Of a stretch of 16,146 nt of DNA, positions 8,065 to 15,742 are shown piece after piece. The notes under the pieces are model-generated. The model did no database searches, was not told the origin of the DNA, and saw only the letters and a list, made by a program, of their open reading frames with translations. The position numbers and the translations under genes were made by a program. Positions within the stretch are counted from its first letter, which is position 1; every line of letters begins with the position of its first letter. The stretch comes from JBMZCV01 sp049613665 (GTDB taxonomy: Bacteria; Bacteroidota; Bacteroidia; Chitinophagales; UBA2359). The stretch is taken from NCBI GenBank assembly GCA_049613665.1, contig JBMZCV010000122.1:1-16146 (forward strand), given 5' to 3'.

Positions 8065-10755
8065 CTAAAATTTCAACAGCTTTTGATAACGCATTTCGCC
8101 ATTTTCAAAGTGAATAACAGCCATATAAACACCTGCTTCTAAATGTGATACATCAGTAATTATTTTTGTTTCAGCATTTTTTAACTTTGTATTGCAAATT
8201 ATTTTGCCTTGCACATCTAAAATACTAATTTCACTTATCGCTTTGTTTTTTCCTCCACCATTTTCTACTTCAAAAACTAGATTTTCTGCAAAAGGATTAG
8301 GGTAAATTTTCAAATTTTCAGACGTACTTGCAGCATTTTCCAAACCTACGCCAGCTTCTATTCTAACACAATAATCTTCTATTTCGCCATAGCTAAAACT
8401 TTCGCAAGGTTCGGCAACAGCATTATATTTCATAGACACACGCATCAAAGTATTGCCTAAAAGTGCATCGTTTGCAATTGTTACATTTGTTGTTATTGGT
8501 TCGGTAGTAATTTCGCCAGCATCAAAAAGCACTTCTGTATCGTCGTCAAAAAGGCCATCTTGATTATAGTCTATCCAAACTTTGAAATACTCGCTAAATT
8601 GAAGTCCCAAATAGCCAGCCGCAAGGTTTAATTCGTAGGTTTCGCCACGTTGCAAACTCGCAAAAAACTGTGAATAATCGGCATAACCACCATCTGATTC
8701 GCTGCTATTGTTGATACTTCCCAAGCCGACATAGGCAATCCATTCGGTGCTTGCATCATTTGATATTGCACTACAATAACTAATACCTACACAGTTTCCG
8801 CAGCCAACAGTAGCAAACGAAATTGTCGGCGACCATTCGCTCAACTCGCCATTTGTGCAGTTTGAACCGATTTTTATTTCATAACTGCCACATTCTTCTA
8901 AGTCTTCCAACTCAAAAGTATTGTCTGCGACATAAAAAGTTTGCGTTTCATTTGTGCTAGTGTTTGTTACATCTAGCTGATACTCTGCGGCTGCAAAAAT
9001 GCTATTCCAACTCACACTTGCACTCGTTTCGCCAACAGCATCTAAACTCAAAACAGGCGGCACACAACAACCTTCGCTTGCGAAAGAGTATGTAAAAGAA
9101 GGCTGACTTTCGCTTCCTTCACAGTTTGCTACCACAAAAAACTCTAAATTCATGCAAGGCTCTAAATTTTCGAGCGTAAAACTATTTTCGCTTACGGTTT
9201 CATTGTTCCAAGTAGTAATATCGCCACCTACAACACGCCAAAACAAAAGAAAAGAAGTCGCATTATTTTCTGCCGTCCAATGCAAAGTAACTTGCGTATC
9301 CGACACATTATCGACAAAAAGACTGTGCGGAGCAAAACATTCATTTTCCACACAATCAAACTGCTGAACGAGTTGCAAAGTATTGTGCATATTTACACGG
9401 CCGCCTGTTGTCGTTATGCCGTTCAAACTCGCATTCGCATCAACGCCATTCAACACCGCATTTCGTGCCAAAGTAGCTGCTTGAGCTGGTTGTTCTCTCG
9501 CCATTTGTGCCAAAGCCGCACATTCTACCGAATACAACAAGCCTACAATGCCAGCGACATGAGGCGAAGCACCAGATGTACCGCCAAAAGCACCGTAAGA
9601 ATTATTATTGGCGGCTGTCCAAACATCATCGCCAAACGCACCGACATCAATAGTTTCTAAGCCATAAGCCGCAGAAGTTACTTTTTCGTCATCGTCATTT
9701 ATATTTGTTACCGTAATCAAATAATCACTTGTGCAAGTAGAAGGCACATCGCCCACTTCATCGACATTCTGATTGCCATTCATTGTGCCTGCCACACTCA
9801 CAATACCTGCTTCGCCCATATCGTCATAAAAAGCACACCACAAAGGCATATCTTCGGCTTGGGCAAAATTTGCTCCCCACGAAGAGTTTGTCGCCACCAC
9901 AAAAGCACCTTCATTGCCTCCACTTGCATTATATTTTTGTCGCATTTCTAGCACATAACTATACGACTCCAAAGCGTTGGCTTCTGTGCCGCTGCCACCT
10001 ACCACAATCATCAGTTTTACCACCCAATTTACGCCACTCACACCGATATTGTTATTGCCTCTCGCACCGACAATTCCCGCAACAGGCGTGCCGTGAAAGC
10101 TATCCCAATCGACGTTTCCATTTTGCTCAAAAGTGTTCCAACCATAATAATCATCGACATAGCCATTGCCATCATCATCAATGTCATTATCTGGAATTTC
10201 GGCATGATTTCGCCACAAATTTCCTGCAAAATCTTCGTGTTCCAAATCAATTCCATCGTCAATAATCGCTACGACAACCGTATCACCCAAAGCCGTCAAA
10301 CCACCTGTTGCAATATCCCAAGCTTCTGGTGCATCTAAATCTGCATTTAGTGTGCCGCCAGATTGCGTTGTATTATTAAATTGCCATTGTTGGGCATATT
10401 GTTCATCATTTGGCGTGTTTCTTGCTGTTATTAAATGATTATTTTGACAAACTACTACTGCTTTGTGATGAAAAATAGCATCTTGCAGTTTTTGTTGCGA
10501 AATATGTTCAGCATCAAATTCTAATAGCCAAATTGGTAAGCTCTGCGATAGCTTTTTCTTAGGCCGCAAAAATGTTTTTTTATGCTCAAAAAAATCAAAA
10601 TCTTGAACAATACGTTCTATTTTTTCGCCTTCAAAAAGTTTTACAATCAATTCGCCTTTTACAAAAGCAGCTTCTTTAGCTGTTAAAGTTTTACTCAAAA
10701 TCAAAAAGCATAAAATACTGATAATCAAATAAATATGAGACTTATAATCTTGCAT
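8065..10755 (-). CDS. T9SS-secreted subtilisin-like serine protease (S8) with Fn3 and GEVED domains
   Basis: This is an 896-residue secreted peptidase. N-terminal signal peptide (about 6-26, ending near LTA), then a propeptide-like segment (GELIVKL at 34-40) to about 115. The S8 catalytic domain follows: Asp166 in AIIDDGID, His221 in HGTPVAGI, oxyanion Asn290 in NSSWG, and Ser394 in GTSGASPHVAG, so the triad is complete. Two Cys-containing fibronectin type III-like domains span about 473-565 and 566-652. A GEVED-type domain spans about 655-800, with WIDYNQDGLFDDD and the signature as GEIEDYC. A T9SS type A tail runs from YPNP (818) to the C terminus. The expected role is extracellular protein degradation at the cell surface or in the medium. 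It is downstream of the cytochrome gene on the same strand with a 140-bp gap that holds its own promoter candidate. The convergent neighbour is a serpin, a class that inhibits serine proteases; regulation of this enzyme by it is speculative. Confidence 0.95.
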   Translation of the reverse strand: MQDYKSHIYLIISILCFLILSKTLTAKEAAFVKGELIVKLFEGEKIERIVQDFDFFEHKKTFLRPKKKLSQSLPIWLLEFDAEHISQQKLQDAIFHHKAVVVCQNNHLITARNTPNDEQYAQQWQFNNTTQSGGTLNADLDAPEAWDIATGGLTALGDTVVVAIIDDGIDLEHEDFAGNLWRNHAEIPDNDIDDDGNGYVDDYYGWNTFEQNGNVDWDSFHGTPVAGIVGARGNNNIGVSGVNWVVKLMIVVGGSGTEANALESYSYVLEMRQKYNASGGNEGAFVVATNSSWGANFAQAEDMPLWCAFYDDMGEAGIVSVAGTMNGNQNVDEVGDVPSTCTSDYLITVTNINDDDEKVTSAAYGLETIDVGAFGDDVWTAANNNSYGAFGGTSGASPHVAGIVGLLYSVECAALAQMAREQPAQAATLARNAVLNGVDANASLNGITTTGGRVNMHNTLQLVQQFDCVENECFAPHSLFVDNVSDTQVTLHWTAENNATSFLLFWRVVGGDITTWNNETVSENSFTLENLEPCMNLEFFVVANCEGSESQPSFTYSFASEGCCVPPVLSLDAVGETSASVSWNSIFAAAEYQLDVTNTSTNETQTFYVADNTFELEDLEECGSYEIKIGSNCTNGELSEWSPTISFATVGCGNCVGISYCSAISNDASTEWIAYVGLGSINNSSESDGGYADYSQFFASLQRGETYELNLAAGYLGLQFSEYFKVWIDYNQDGLFDDDTEVLFDAGEITTEPITTNVTIANDALLGNTLMRVSMKYNAVAEPCESFSYGEIEDYCVRIEAGVGLENAASTSENLKIYPNPFAENLVFEVENGGGKNKAISEISILDVQGKIICNTKLKNAETKIITDVSHLEAGVYMAVIHFENGEMRYQKLLKF

Positions 10756-10775
10756 TATTCAGATAAGTTTTAATT

Positions 10776-10804
10776 CAAAAATAGTTTTTTTGTATATTCA
10801 ACAA
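10776..10804 (-). promoter_or_regulatory. Bacteroidota-type promoter for the subtilase gene
   Basis: Reading the minus strand, TTG (10802-10804) is followed after 18 bases by TATTTTTG (10776-10783), an exact match to the Bacteroidota -33/-7 pattern TTG...TAnnTTTG. Transcription would begin near 10769, about 14 bases before the ATG at 10755. The base composition makes chance matches possible, but position and spacing are both right. Confidence 0.5.
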
Positions 10805-10895
10805 TCAAGATAAAGATTTTCTAGTTTTTAATCGCTAATTTTGATTTTTTAGTTTTAAAAAAATATAATACGCTCCAAGAATTTGAACCTTTTTT

Positions 10896-11777
10896 TTAAA
10901 GATTTAATGAATCACACCAATCTCTTATTGCCTGCCTATCGGCATCTGAAATAGTGCTATGGTCAAAATCGGTGGCGTTTTGAAATGGCGGCGGCATCAC
11001 TAATTCATCTAAAGGATAATTTTCAAAATGTTGCGTACATTGAGGGCGGTGGCAAGAAGTACAAGAATTTTGAATATTTGTAGTATATGGCTGATGAAAC
11101 TCTGCTCCAATAATGGAATATGGATTGTTTCCTGTAAATGGCACTAACAATTCGGTAGGATTAGCAGGGTTTGTTAGTTGGTCAATGGCTGGCGTGTGCA
11201 AAAAAGGGCTTGCCATGTGACAATTCTGACATTTATCGGCAGCTACAACATTTGGAGTCATCCATGCTTCGTTATAGCCATCTTCGTCTGGCTTTGGTAG
11301 ATTATTAGGGTCGGTTTCGTCTATAATGGAAAAAAAGCAAGTCTCGCCTGTCGATAATTTATGCCCAATCACACCTAAACCACCGTCTCGGCAAAATGTT
11401 ATGAATACGACATCTTGATTTTCAGTACCGTCAAAATTGCGACCTTGATAACGTCCTACTTTATTGCCTGTTTGACAAGCCATGCCAAAAGCCCAAGGAT
11501 GATCGCAATCATTTGGATTCTCACTACCATTTCCCTCCTCTCCTTCTGGAAAGCTGACAGGAATACCATTTTTGGTCGCAGGCACTTCTATGGCATCGGC
11601 ACAGCTAAACTTGGGTAATGGCCCTAATACTGCTTCACATTCGTAGGCATAATCAAGTGCCGTTCTTGCCGAACCAATGATGTCTTCGTTGTTTATTTCC
11701 TCTTTTTTGCAAGAATTTAATGCTACTAAGATTATCAATACACAAAATGTAGCAACTAATACGATATTTTTCTTCAT
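10896..11777 (-). CDS. Diheme cytochrome c-type lipoprotein
   Basis: This 293-residue protein begins with a lysine-led hydrophobic signal and a lipobox ending LNSC, so Cys23 is the probable lipidated residue. Two c-heme motifs are visible: CQNCH at 183-187 and CTSCH at 239-243. The C-terminal part has MPPPF at 261-265 (Met261 a candidate axial ligand) and ends ADRQAIRDWC, the helix that commonly closes small cytochrome c domains. The N-terminal half (about 45-150) carries further Cys at 47, 59, 91, 101, 129 and 147, and 247 and 288 lie in the C-terminal part. These could form disulfides in the periplasm or outside. Electron transfer or a redox role at the envelope is likely; substrate and partner are unknown. 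Haem attachment would need a Ccm-type system not present here. It is on the same strand as the subtilase 140 bp downstream. Confidence 0.88.
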   Translation of the reverse strand: MKKNIVLVATFCVLIILVALNSCKKEEINNEDIIGSARTALDYAYECEAVLGPLPKFSCADAIEVPATKNGIPVSFPEGEEGNGSENPNDCDHPWAFGMACQTGNKVGRYQGRNFDGTENQDVVFITFCRDGGLGVIGHKLSTGETCFFSIIDETDPNNLPKPDEDGYNEAWMTPNVVAADKCQNCHMASPFLHTPAIDQLTNPANPTELLVPFTGNNPYSIIGAEFHQPYTTNIQNSCTSCHRPQCTQHFENYPLDELVMPPPFQNATDFDHSTISDADRQAIRDWCDSLNL

Positions 11778-11950
11778 ATAAAGTTTTTTTTACCTCTACA
11801 ACGTTTGAGAAATGAATTTTACCTACTTTTTGTAATTTTTTTTATAAGCTTTTTTTTGTAAGCTTTGTTACTCATTAAACCTAATAAGTTTTTGAAAAAA
11901 CACAATATCCGAACTATTGTTAGAATAAAAACAAATTTTCTTTTGTGTGC

Positions 11951-11979
11951 TTGATTTTTCTCAAAAAGTCATATCTTTA
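11951..11979 (+). promoter_or_regulatory. Possible promoter for the glycosidase-like gene
   Basis: TTG at 11951-11953 is followed after 18 bases by TATCTTTA (11972-11979), seven of eight matches to TAnnTTTG. Transcription would start near 11986. This falls downstream of the GTG at 11947 and upstream of the TTG at 12040, so if correct it favours the later start. The match is imperfect in AT-rich DNA. Confidence 0.3.
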
Positions 11980-12039
11980 TCATTCACTAAATCACAACAC
12001 TCACATTTTTCCTTTTTCATTAAAAAATATAACATTCTC

Positions 12040-14232
12040 TTGAAACAAAAATTTCAACTTCCATATTTATTTAAATTTTTACTATTTATTTTCTTTCTTT
12101 TTTCTAAAAACAATTATCTAAAAGCCCAAACAACAGAAAACATTAGCTTTTTTGTGAGCGAAAAAATGATGCAGCAAAAAGTCGTACAACTCGCTGTTGA
12201 TGATGCTATTGCTTTATTAAAACAAGCTTGCAATTGTGAAACAAGCTTGAACAATAAAAATGCAACAATTCAGCTTATTTTGCCAGAAATCAGTGATGCA
12301 CAACAAAGCGAAAAATCAAGATTTGAGAAAGATGTTGATTATCCTTATTTTCACTATCCCAATCATGATTATGAGTGGATTTCGGAACGAAAAAATGGCA
12401 AAATAGTTTTAACGCTCCATACAAATTCTTATCAAGGCATTAGTTTTGGCGTTTATAGCTTGTTACAAGAACGTTTAGGATTTTCTTTTTACCACCCAAA
12501 AGAAAGCCTGACACCGAATTGGAAAAAATGGCCTTTGGCACAAAATTTTAGTTGGCAAGCGAAAGCAAAATTCGACAAAAAAGGCTTTCATTTACATACA
12601 CAACACCCCATAGAATTGACAGAAGCACTGCACAATCCAGATTTTCCAAATGCTCTAGCCGACATCAAAAATTATATAGATTGGCTGGCTCGAAATCAAC
12701 AGAACTACTTTGAATTTTGCTTATTAGAAAGTATTAATCATGCTAAATGGCCTCCTCATGCAAAAGCTTTTGTAGATTATGCACACGACAGAGGCTTGAT
12801 AGCAAGCGTTGACCTTTCGCTACACATGATACAACAAAAATCTTTTCAACTGTATCAAACTTTCCCTAAAAATCTGAAAAGCAAGAAATTACAAATAGAT
12901 AAAAATTTAGCTTTATTATTTATTGCAGATTGGGATATACTCAATGTGGAATTTGCGACAGCCGAATTTATTGGTGGCAATATAGCACAAAAGGAAAAAT
13001 TGCGTTTATATTTGATTGAACAATTAGAACAATACGATGCAAAACTAATGGGCAGAAAACATATTGTGAAAGATGAAAATGAAGTTGGCAAAAGCAATAC
13101 AGATTATGTTTTTACAACAGAAGAAGAAGCCTTAGACAAACAGCGAGGAATGCTCATTCATACAGTCATGTTTTATGATTTGACCGAAAAACATGCTCCT
13201 GTTTATGAGAATGAAAATCAACGACATCAATATGATTTGCTATTGAAAGAAAACGAAGTTAGAGAAACATGGTACTATCCAGAGTCGGCATACTGGGTAA
13301 CTTTCGACAATTCCTTGCCTGTAACATTGCTTCCTTATTTGTCGGCACGTTTGAGCGACATCGACACGATTTACAAACACGATATAAAAGGGCATATTAC
13401 TTTTAGTTCTGGCTGGGAATGGGGCTATTGGTTGTTTGATTGGAGCATTGCACGCTGGAGTTGGGAGCATACTTTTAATGAAAAAACCTTGCACAATAAA
13501 CCTACCGAATATCTAAGCGATATTTTTCCGAATGATAGCCTCAAAATATTTTTTGAAGAAGCCTTAAAAATGCAAGAACATTATTTAAAAGAGCGAAATT
13601 TGATGCCTTATATGACTTCTCTTACTGTTACAGATGAAGTGCCATCGCCTTTCAACAAACAATTTCATCCACGTCCAAAATATAGCTATCGCTATTTGCG
13701 ACACAAAGCGACTAACGCAGAAATTAAGGAAATGCAGCAGATTGCTATCGAGCCTTTGCTGCAATTTGCATCGGAAACAAATGCGTTGTTGCAAAATTAC
13801 TATGAATTACACGAAAAATATTTGATAAAAACGAGAGGAAAATCGAAAAAATTACTTTCTGAATTGCTTTATGCTTTACAAATAACGGCTTTGCGTGCCG
13901 AACATCGTGCCAATGTTTTGATTTATTTGTTGTCGAAAAGGCAAGCCGAACTGAATCATACGCAAGTCAGAAACAATGCCCTTGAACATGCTATTAATCT
14001 GCGTGCCGAAGCATTGCAAATTGTAAAAAATCAAGAAGAAAATTATCGTTACGATGTCGAAAATATCGCTCGCAAACGCAAAGGACATACTGCTTATCAT
14101 TTCGGATATTTATATCCTGTCAGCAATTTGCATTTTTGGTATAGAGAAGAAGAACAAGCTCGGCATAACAAGTTTAATCCTTTGTTTTTAAACATTTGGA
14201 ATATTAGCAGAGTAGCTGGATTCAAAGACTAA
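12040..14232 (+). CDS. Exported glycoside-hydrolase-like protein, function not established
   Basis: The frame is open from a GTG at 11947, but I place the start at TTG 12040 (730 residues). From there the protein opens KQKFQL, then a long hydrophobic core and LKAQ, a classical signal peptide with the AQ ending common in Bacteroidota; from 11947 the leader would be oddly long and polar. The early domain contains SYQGISFGVYSLLQERLGF followed by a His-Pro, which resembles the alpha/beta domain preceding the barrel in GH20 and GH67 and in related DUF4838-type proteins. Aromatic-rich stretches follow (IKNYIDWLARNQQNYFEF; WEWGYWLFDWSIARWSW), as in a TIM-barrel hydrolase, then a helical C-terminal region of about 230 residues. 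I cannot point to catalytic acids with confidence. A periplasmic or surface role in glycan breakdown is inference. It stands alone, with a terminator at 14321-14362. Confidence 0.7.
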   Translation: MKQKFQLPYLFKFLLFIFFLFSKNNYLKAQTTENISFFVSEKMMQQKVVQLAVDDAIALLKQACNCETSLNNKNATIQLILPEISDAQQSEKSRFEKDVDYPYFHYPNHDYEWISERKNGKIVLTLHTNSYQGISFGVYSLLQERLGFSFYHPKESLTPNWKKWPLAQNFSWQAKAKFDKKGFHLHTQHPIELTEALHNPDFPNALADIKNYIDWLARNQQNYFEFCLLESINHAKWPPHAKAFVDYAHDRGLIASVDLSLHMIQQKSFQLYQTFPKNLKSKKLQIDKNLALLFIADWDILNVEFATAEFIGGNIAQKEKLRLYLIEQLEQYDAKLMGRKHIVKDENEVGKSNTDYVFTTEEEALDKQRGMLIHTVMFYDLTEKHAPVYENENQRHQYDLLLKENEVRETWYYPESAYWVTFDNSLPVTLLPYLSARLSDIDTIYKHDIKGHITFSSGWEWGYWLFDWSIARWSWEHTFNEKTLHNKPTEYLSDIFPNDSLKIFFEEALKMQEHYLKERNLMPYMTSLTVTDEVPSPFNKQFHPRPKYSYRYLRHKATNAEIKEMQQIAIEPLLQFASETNALLQNYYELHEKYLIKTRGKSKKLLSELLYALQITALRAEHRANVLIYLLSKRQAELNHTQVRNNALEHAINLRAEALQIVKNQEENYRYDVENIARKRKGHTAYHFGYLYPVSNLHFWYREEEQARHNKFNPLFLNIWNISRVAGFKD

Positions 14233-14320
14233 AAAATTTAAAAATTGTCAAAAATGCTTGACTATCTCTAGCCATAAAAAAGGCAATTATAAAAGTAATT
14301 ATTTGTCATTTTTTTTAAGA

Positions 14321-14362
14321 AAAAAAGCACAAGCAATTTATTTAAATTACTTGTGCTTTTTT
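14321..14362. terminator. Long hairpin terminator after the glycosidase-like gene
   Basis: Left arm 14321-14340 and right arm 14343-14362 pair with a single mismatch (C14334), around the central TT. A-run and T-run flanks give a U tract whichever strand is transcribed. It lies about 90 bases past the stop at 14232. A 62-codon ORF spanning the hairpin is not considered real. Confidence 0.7.
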
Positions 14363-14736
14363 CATCTCAAAAATTTTCTTGCAAGAATTAGACAAGAAAA
14401 TACATTACATTTAATTGAAAAATTATTTATAAAACCTTTTAAATAAACATTTTACACACTTATTTAAAAAGAATATTTTTTTTATTTTTTCAGTCATTAA
14501 AAAACTTCTATTTTTATGTTGTATTAAAGATAAAAAAAAGTGTCAAGAGCTTGACTAAATAGAGTTAAGAATGTCATTTAAATTTCAAGATTAGGTCACT
14601 TACAAAAAAATGACCAAAAAAAGCACAAAAAAATAGCCAAAATGCTTTATCTTGCAAATGTATTCAGCAAATAAGTGTTGATTGCCTCAAAAAAATAAAA
14701 AATACAACGTTTAGTTGTTTGGGTTTAATAAGGGTT
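14363..14736. other. AT-rich non-coding stretch
   Basis: No ORF with coding character, tRNA or known riboswitch is recognised. The stretch is dominated by A and T runs. Because it ends in an apparent + strand terminator (14737-14768) with no gene before it, a small RNA or a leader remnant could lie here, but I see no good promoter: TTATCTTGC near 14649 is only a partial -7 match without a -33 element. Confidence 0.4.
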
Positions 14737-14768
14737 AGCCTTCTCGGTAAAACGGGGAGGCTTTTTTT
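14737..14768 (+). terminator. Orphan rho-independent terminator
   Basis: AGCCTTC at the left pairs with GGGAGGCT (14754-14761) around a loop containing GGTAAAAC, and seven T follow (14762-14768). This is the most GC-rich spot in a long AT-rich gap and has the standard form of an intrinsic terminator on the + strand. The nearest upstream + strand gene stops at 14232 and already has its own terminator. Confidence 0.65.
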
Positions 14769-14807
14769 ATTTTCAAATGCTATGCTTCAACCGCCTAAAA
14801 TGAAGAA

Positions 14808-14827
14808 AGACCTTGCAAGCAAGGTCT
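14808..14827. terminator. Short hairpin at the 3' end of engB
   Basis: AGACCTTG and CAAGGTCT form a perfect 8-bp stem (14808-14815 with 14820-14827) with loop CAAG. It lies 19 bases past the stop of engB on the minus strand, but only a weak T run follows in that direction. The sequence AAGGTCTCTA is shared with the terminator at 8012-8054, so this may be a member of the same dispersed hairpin family used as a terminator. Confidence 0.5.
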
Positions 14828-14845
14828 CTATAAAACGTATCGATT

Positions 14846-15622
14846 TTACTTTCTTGTTTTTTTTCTTTTCTTTGCTTTTTCCTTAAACTTGGCCTTTTGT
14901 TTTTTGGCAACTTCAGCTTCTTCTTTTGCTTTTGCTCTAATTTCTCTTGCTCTTTCTATTCTTTCCTTTTCTTTTTCTCGCTCTACTTTTTTGTCATCTT
15001 CTATTTTCGTCATCGTTTCCTTTTCTAGCGGCTGAAACTTTTGGTTAATATCATCAATGAATCCCAAAATTTCTTTTTTCCCTAGCTTTTTTGGAGATGA
15101 ACTCAAAAACATCTGTGGCAAACCGTCCCATGTTTCCAGCATTTTGTTGCGAAATACCTCTATATTGGCTGGTTTATACTTTTTGTTATCAATTTTCGTA
15201 AAAACAATTACAAAAGGAATCTGCCATTCTCCCAACCAATTTGCAAACTCGATATCGACATCTTGCGGCGGAATACGAGAATCTATCAATAGCATCACAC
15301 ATTGCAAGTTGGCTCGTTTGTGCAAATAATTTCTGATAAATTTTTCCCATTTGCGTCTTTGCACCTTCGATACTCTTGCATAGCCATAGCCTGGCAAATC
15401 GACTAAATACCAATCATCGTTTATCAAAAAATGATTGATGGTTTGTGTTTTACCTGGTGTGTTTGATACCTTCGCCAACGATTTGTGGCCTGTAAGCATA
15501 TTAATAAGTGATGACTTGCCAACATTGGAACGGCCAATAAAGGCATATTCGGGCATATCTGGCTTTGGACATTGCAAAGGTGTAACAAAGCTGCCTACAA
15601 ATCTTGTGGTTTTTACTATCAT
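14846..15622 (-). CDS. engB: Ribosome biogenesis GTPase EngB (YsxC/YihA)
   Basis: EngB is a TrmE-Era-type GTPase needed for late assembly of the 50S subunit. The protein has 258 residues from ATG 15622. An ATG at 15742 would add 40 residues, but those are encoded largely by a dispersed 29-bp repeat and have no place in the family. Motifs: G1 GRSNVGKSS at 30-38; NTPGKTQT at 54-61 (switch I/G2); G3 DLPGYGYA at 75-82; G4 TKID at 142-145; G5 around SSS at 174-176. The core of about 200 residues matches the family's usual length. It is followed by a highly charged Lys/Glu/Arg tail (about 205-258) that typical EngB proteins lack, probably helical and ending KKRKKTRK. The tail may bind rRNA; this is inference. 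It has no co-directional neighbour in the window. Confidence 0.96.
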   Translation of the reverse strand: MIVKTTRFVGSFVTPLQCPKPDMPEYAFIGRSNVGKSSLINMLTGHKSLAKVSNTPGKTQTINHFLINDDWYLVDLPGYGYARVSKVQRRKWEKFIRNYLHKRANLQCVMLLIDSRIPPQDVDIEFANWLGEWQIPFVIVFTKIDNKKYKPANIEVFRNKMLETWDGLPQMFLSSSPKKLGKKEILGFIDDINQKFQPLEKETMTKIEDDKKVEREKEKERIERAREIRAKAKEEAEVAKKQKAKFKEKAKKRKKTRK

Positions 15623-15695
15623 AAGAAATTTTTTTTGTAACTGTTTAGTTTGGGCTTTTAAGTACCAAATACTATAATAAAGCTTTCGTTTAGTG

Positions 15696-15724
15696 GCTAA
15701 CGCATTGACAATCAAGGTGTTAGC
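15696..15724. repeat. 29-bp dispersed near-palindrome, copy 2, upstream of engB
   Basis: It matches 7916-7944 in 26 of 29 bases; the ends GCTAAC and GTTAGC and most of the centre are conserved. It is about 74 bases upstream of the engB ATG, so it may lie in the 5' leader or near the promoter. The three differences fall in the inner part, where pairing is imperfect in both copies. Confidence 0.75.
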
Positions 15725-15742
15725 TTGTTCTGAAATGCCCAA

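Noticed and set aside
9783..10338. Several ORFs of 74-160 codons overlapping the subtilase gene
   Set aside because: They overlap the catalytic domain in other frames and their translations (His/Arg/Cys-rich) have no protein-like features.
14258..14446. A 62-codon + strand ORF after the glycosidase-like gene
   Set aside because: It runs through both arms of the terminator hairpin and has low-complexity AT-rich composition with no recognisable motif.
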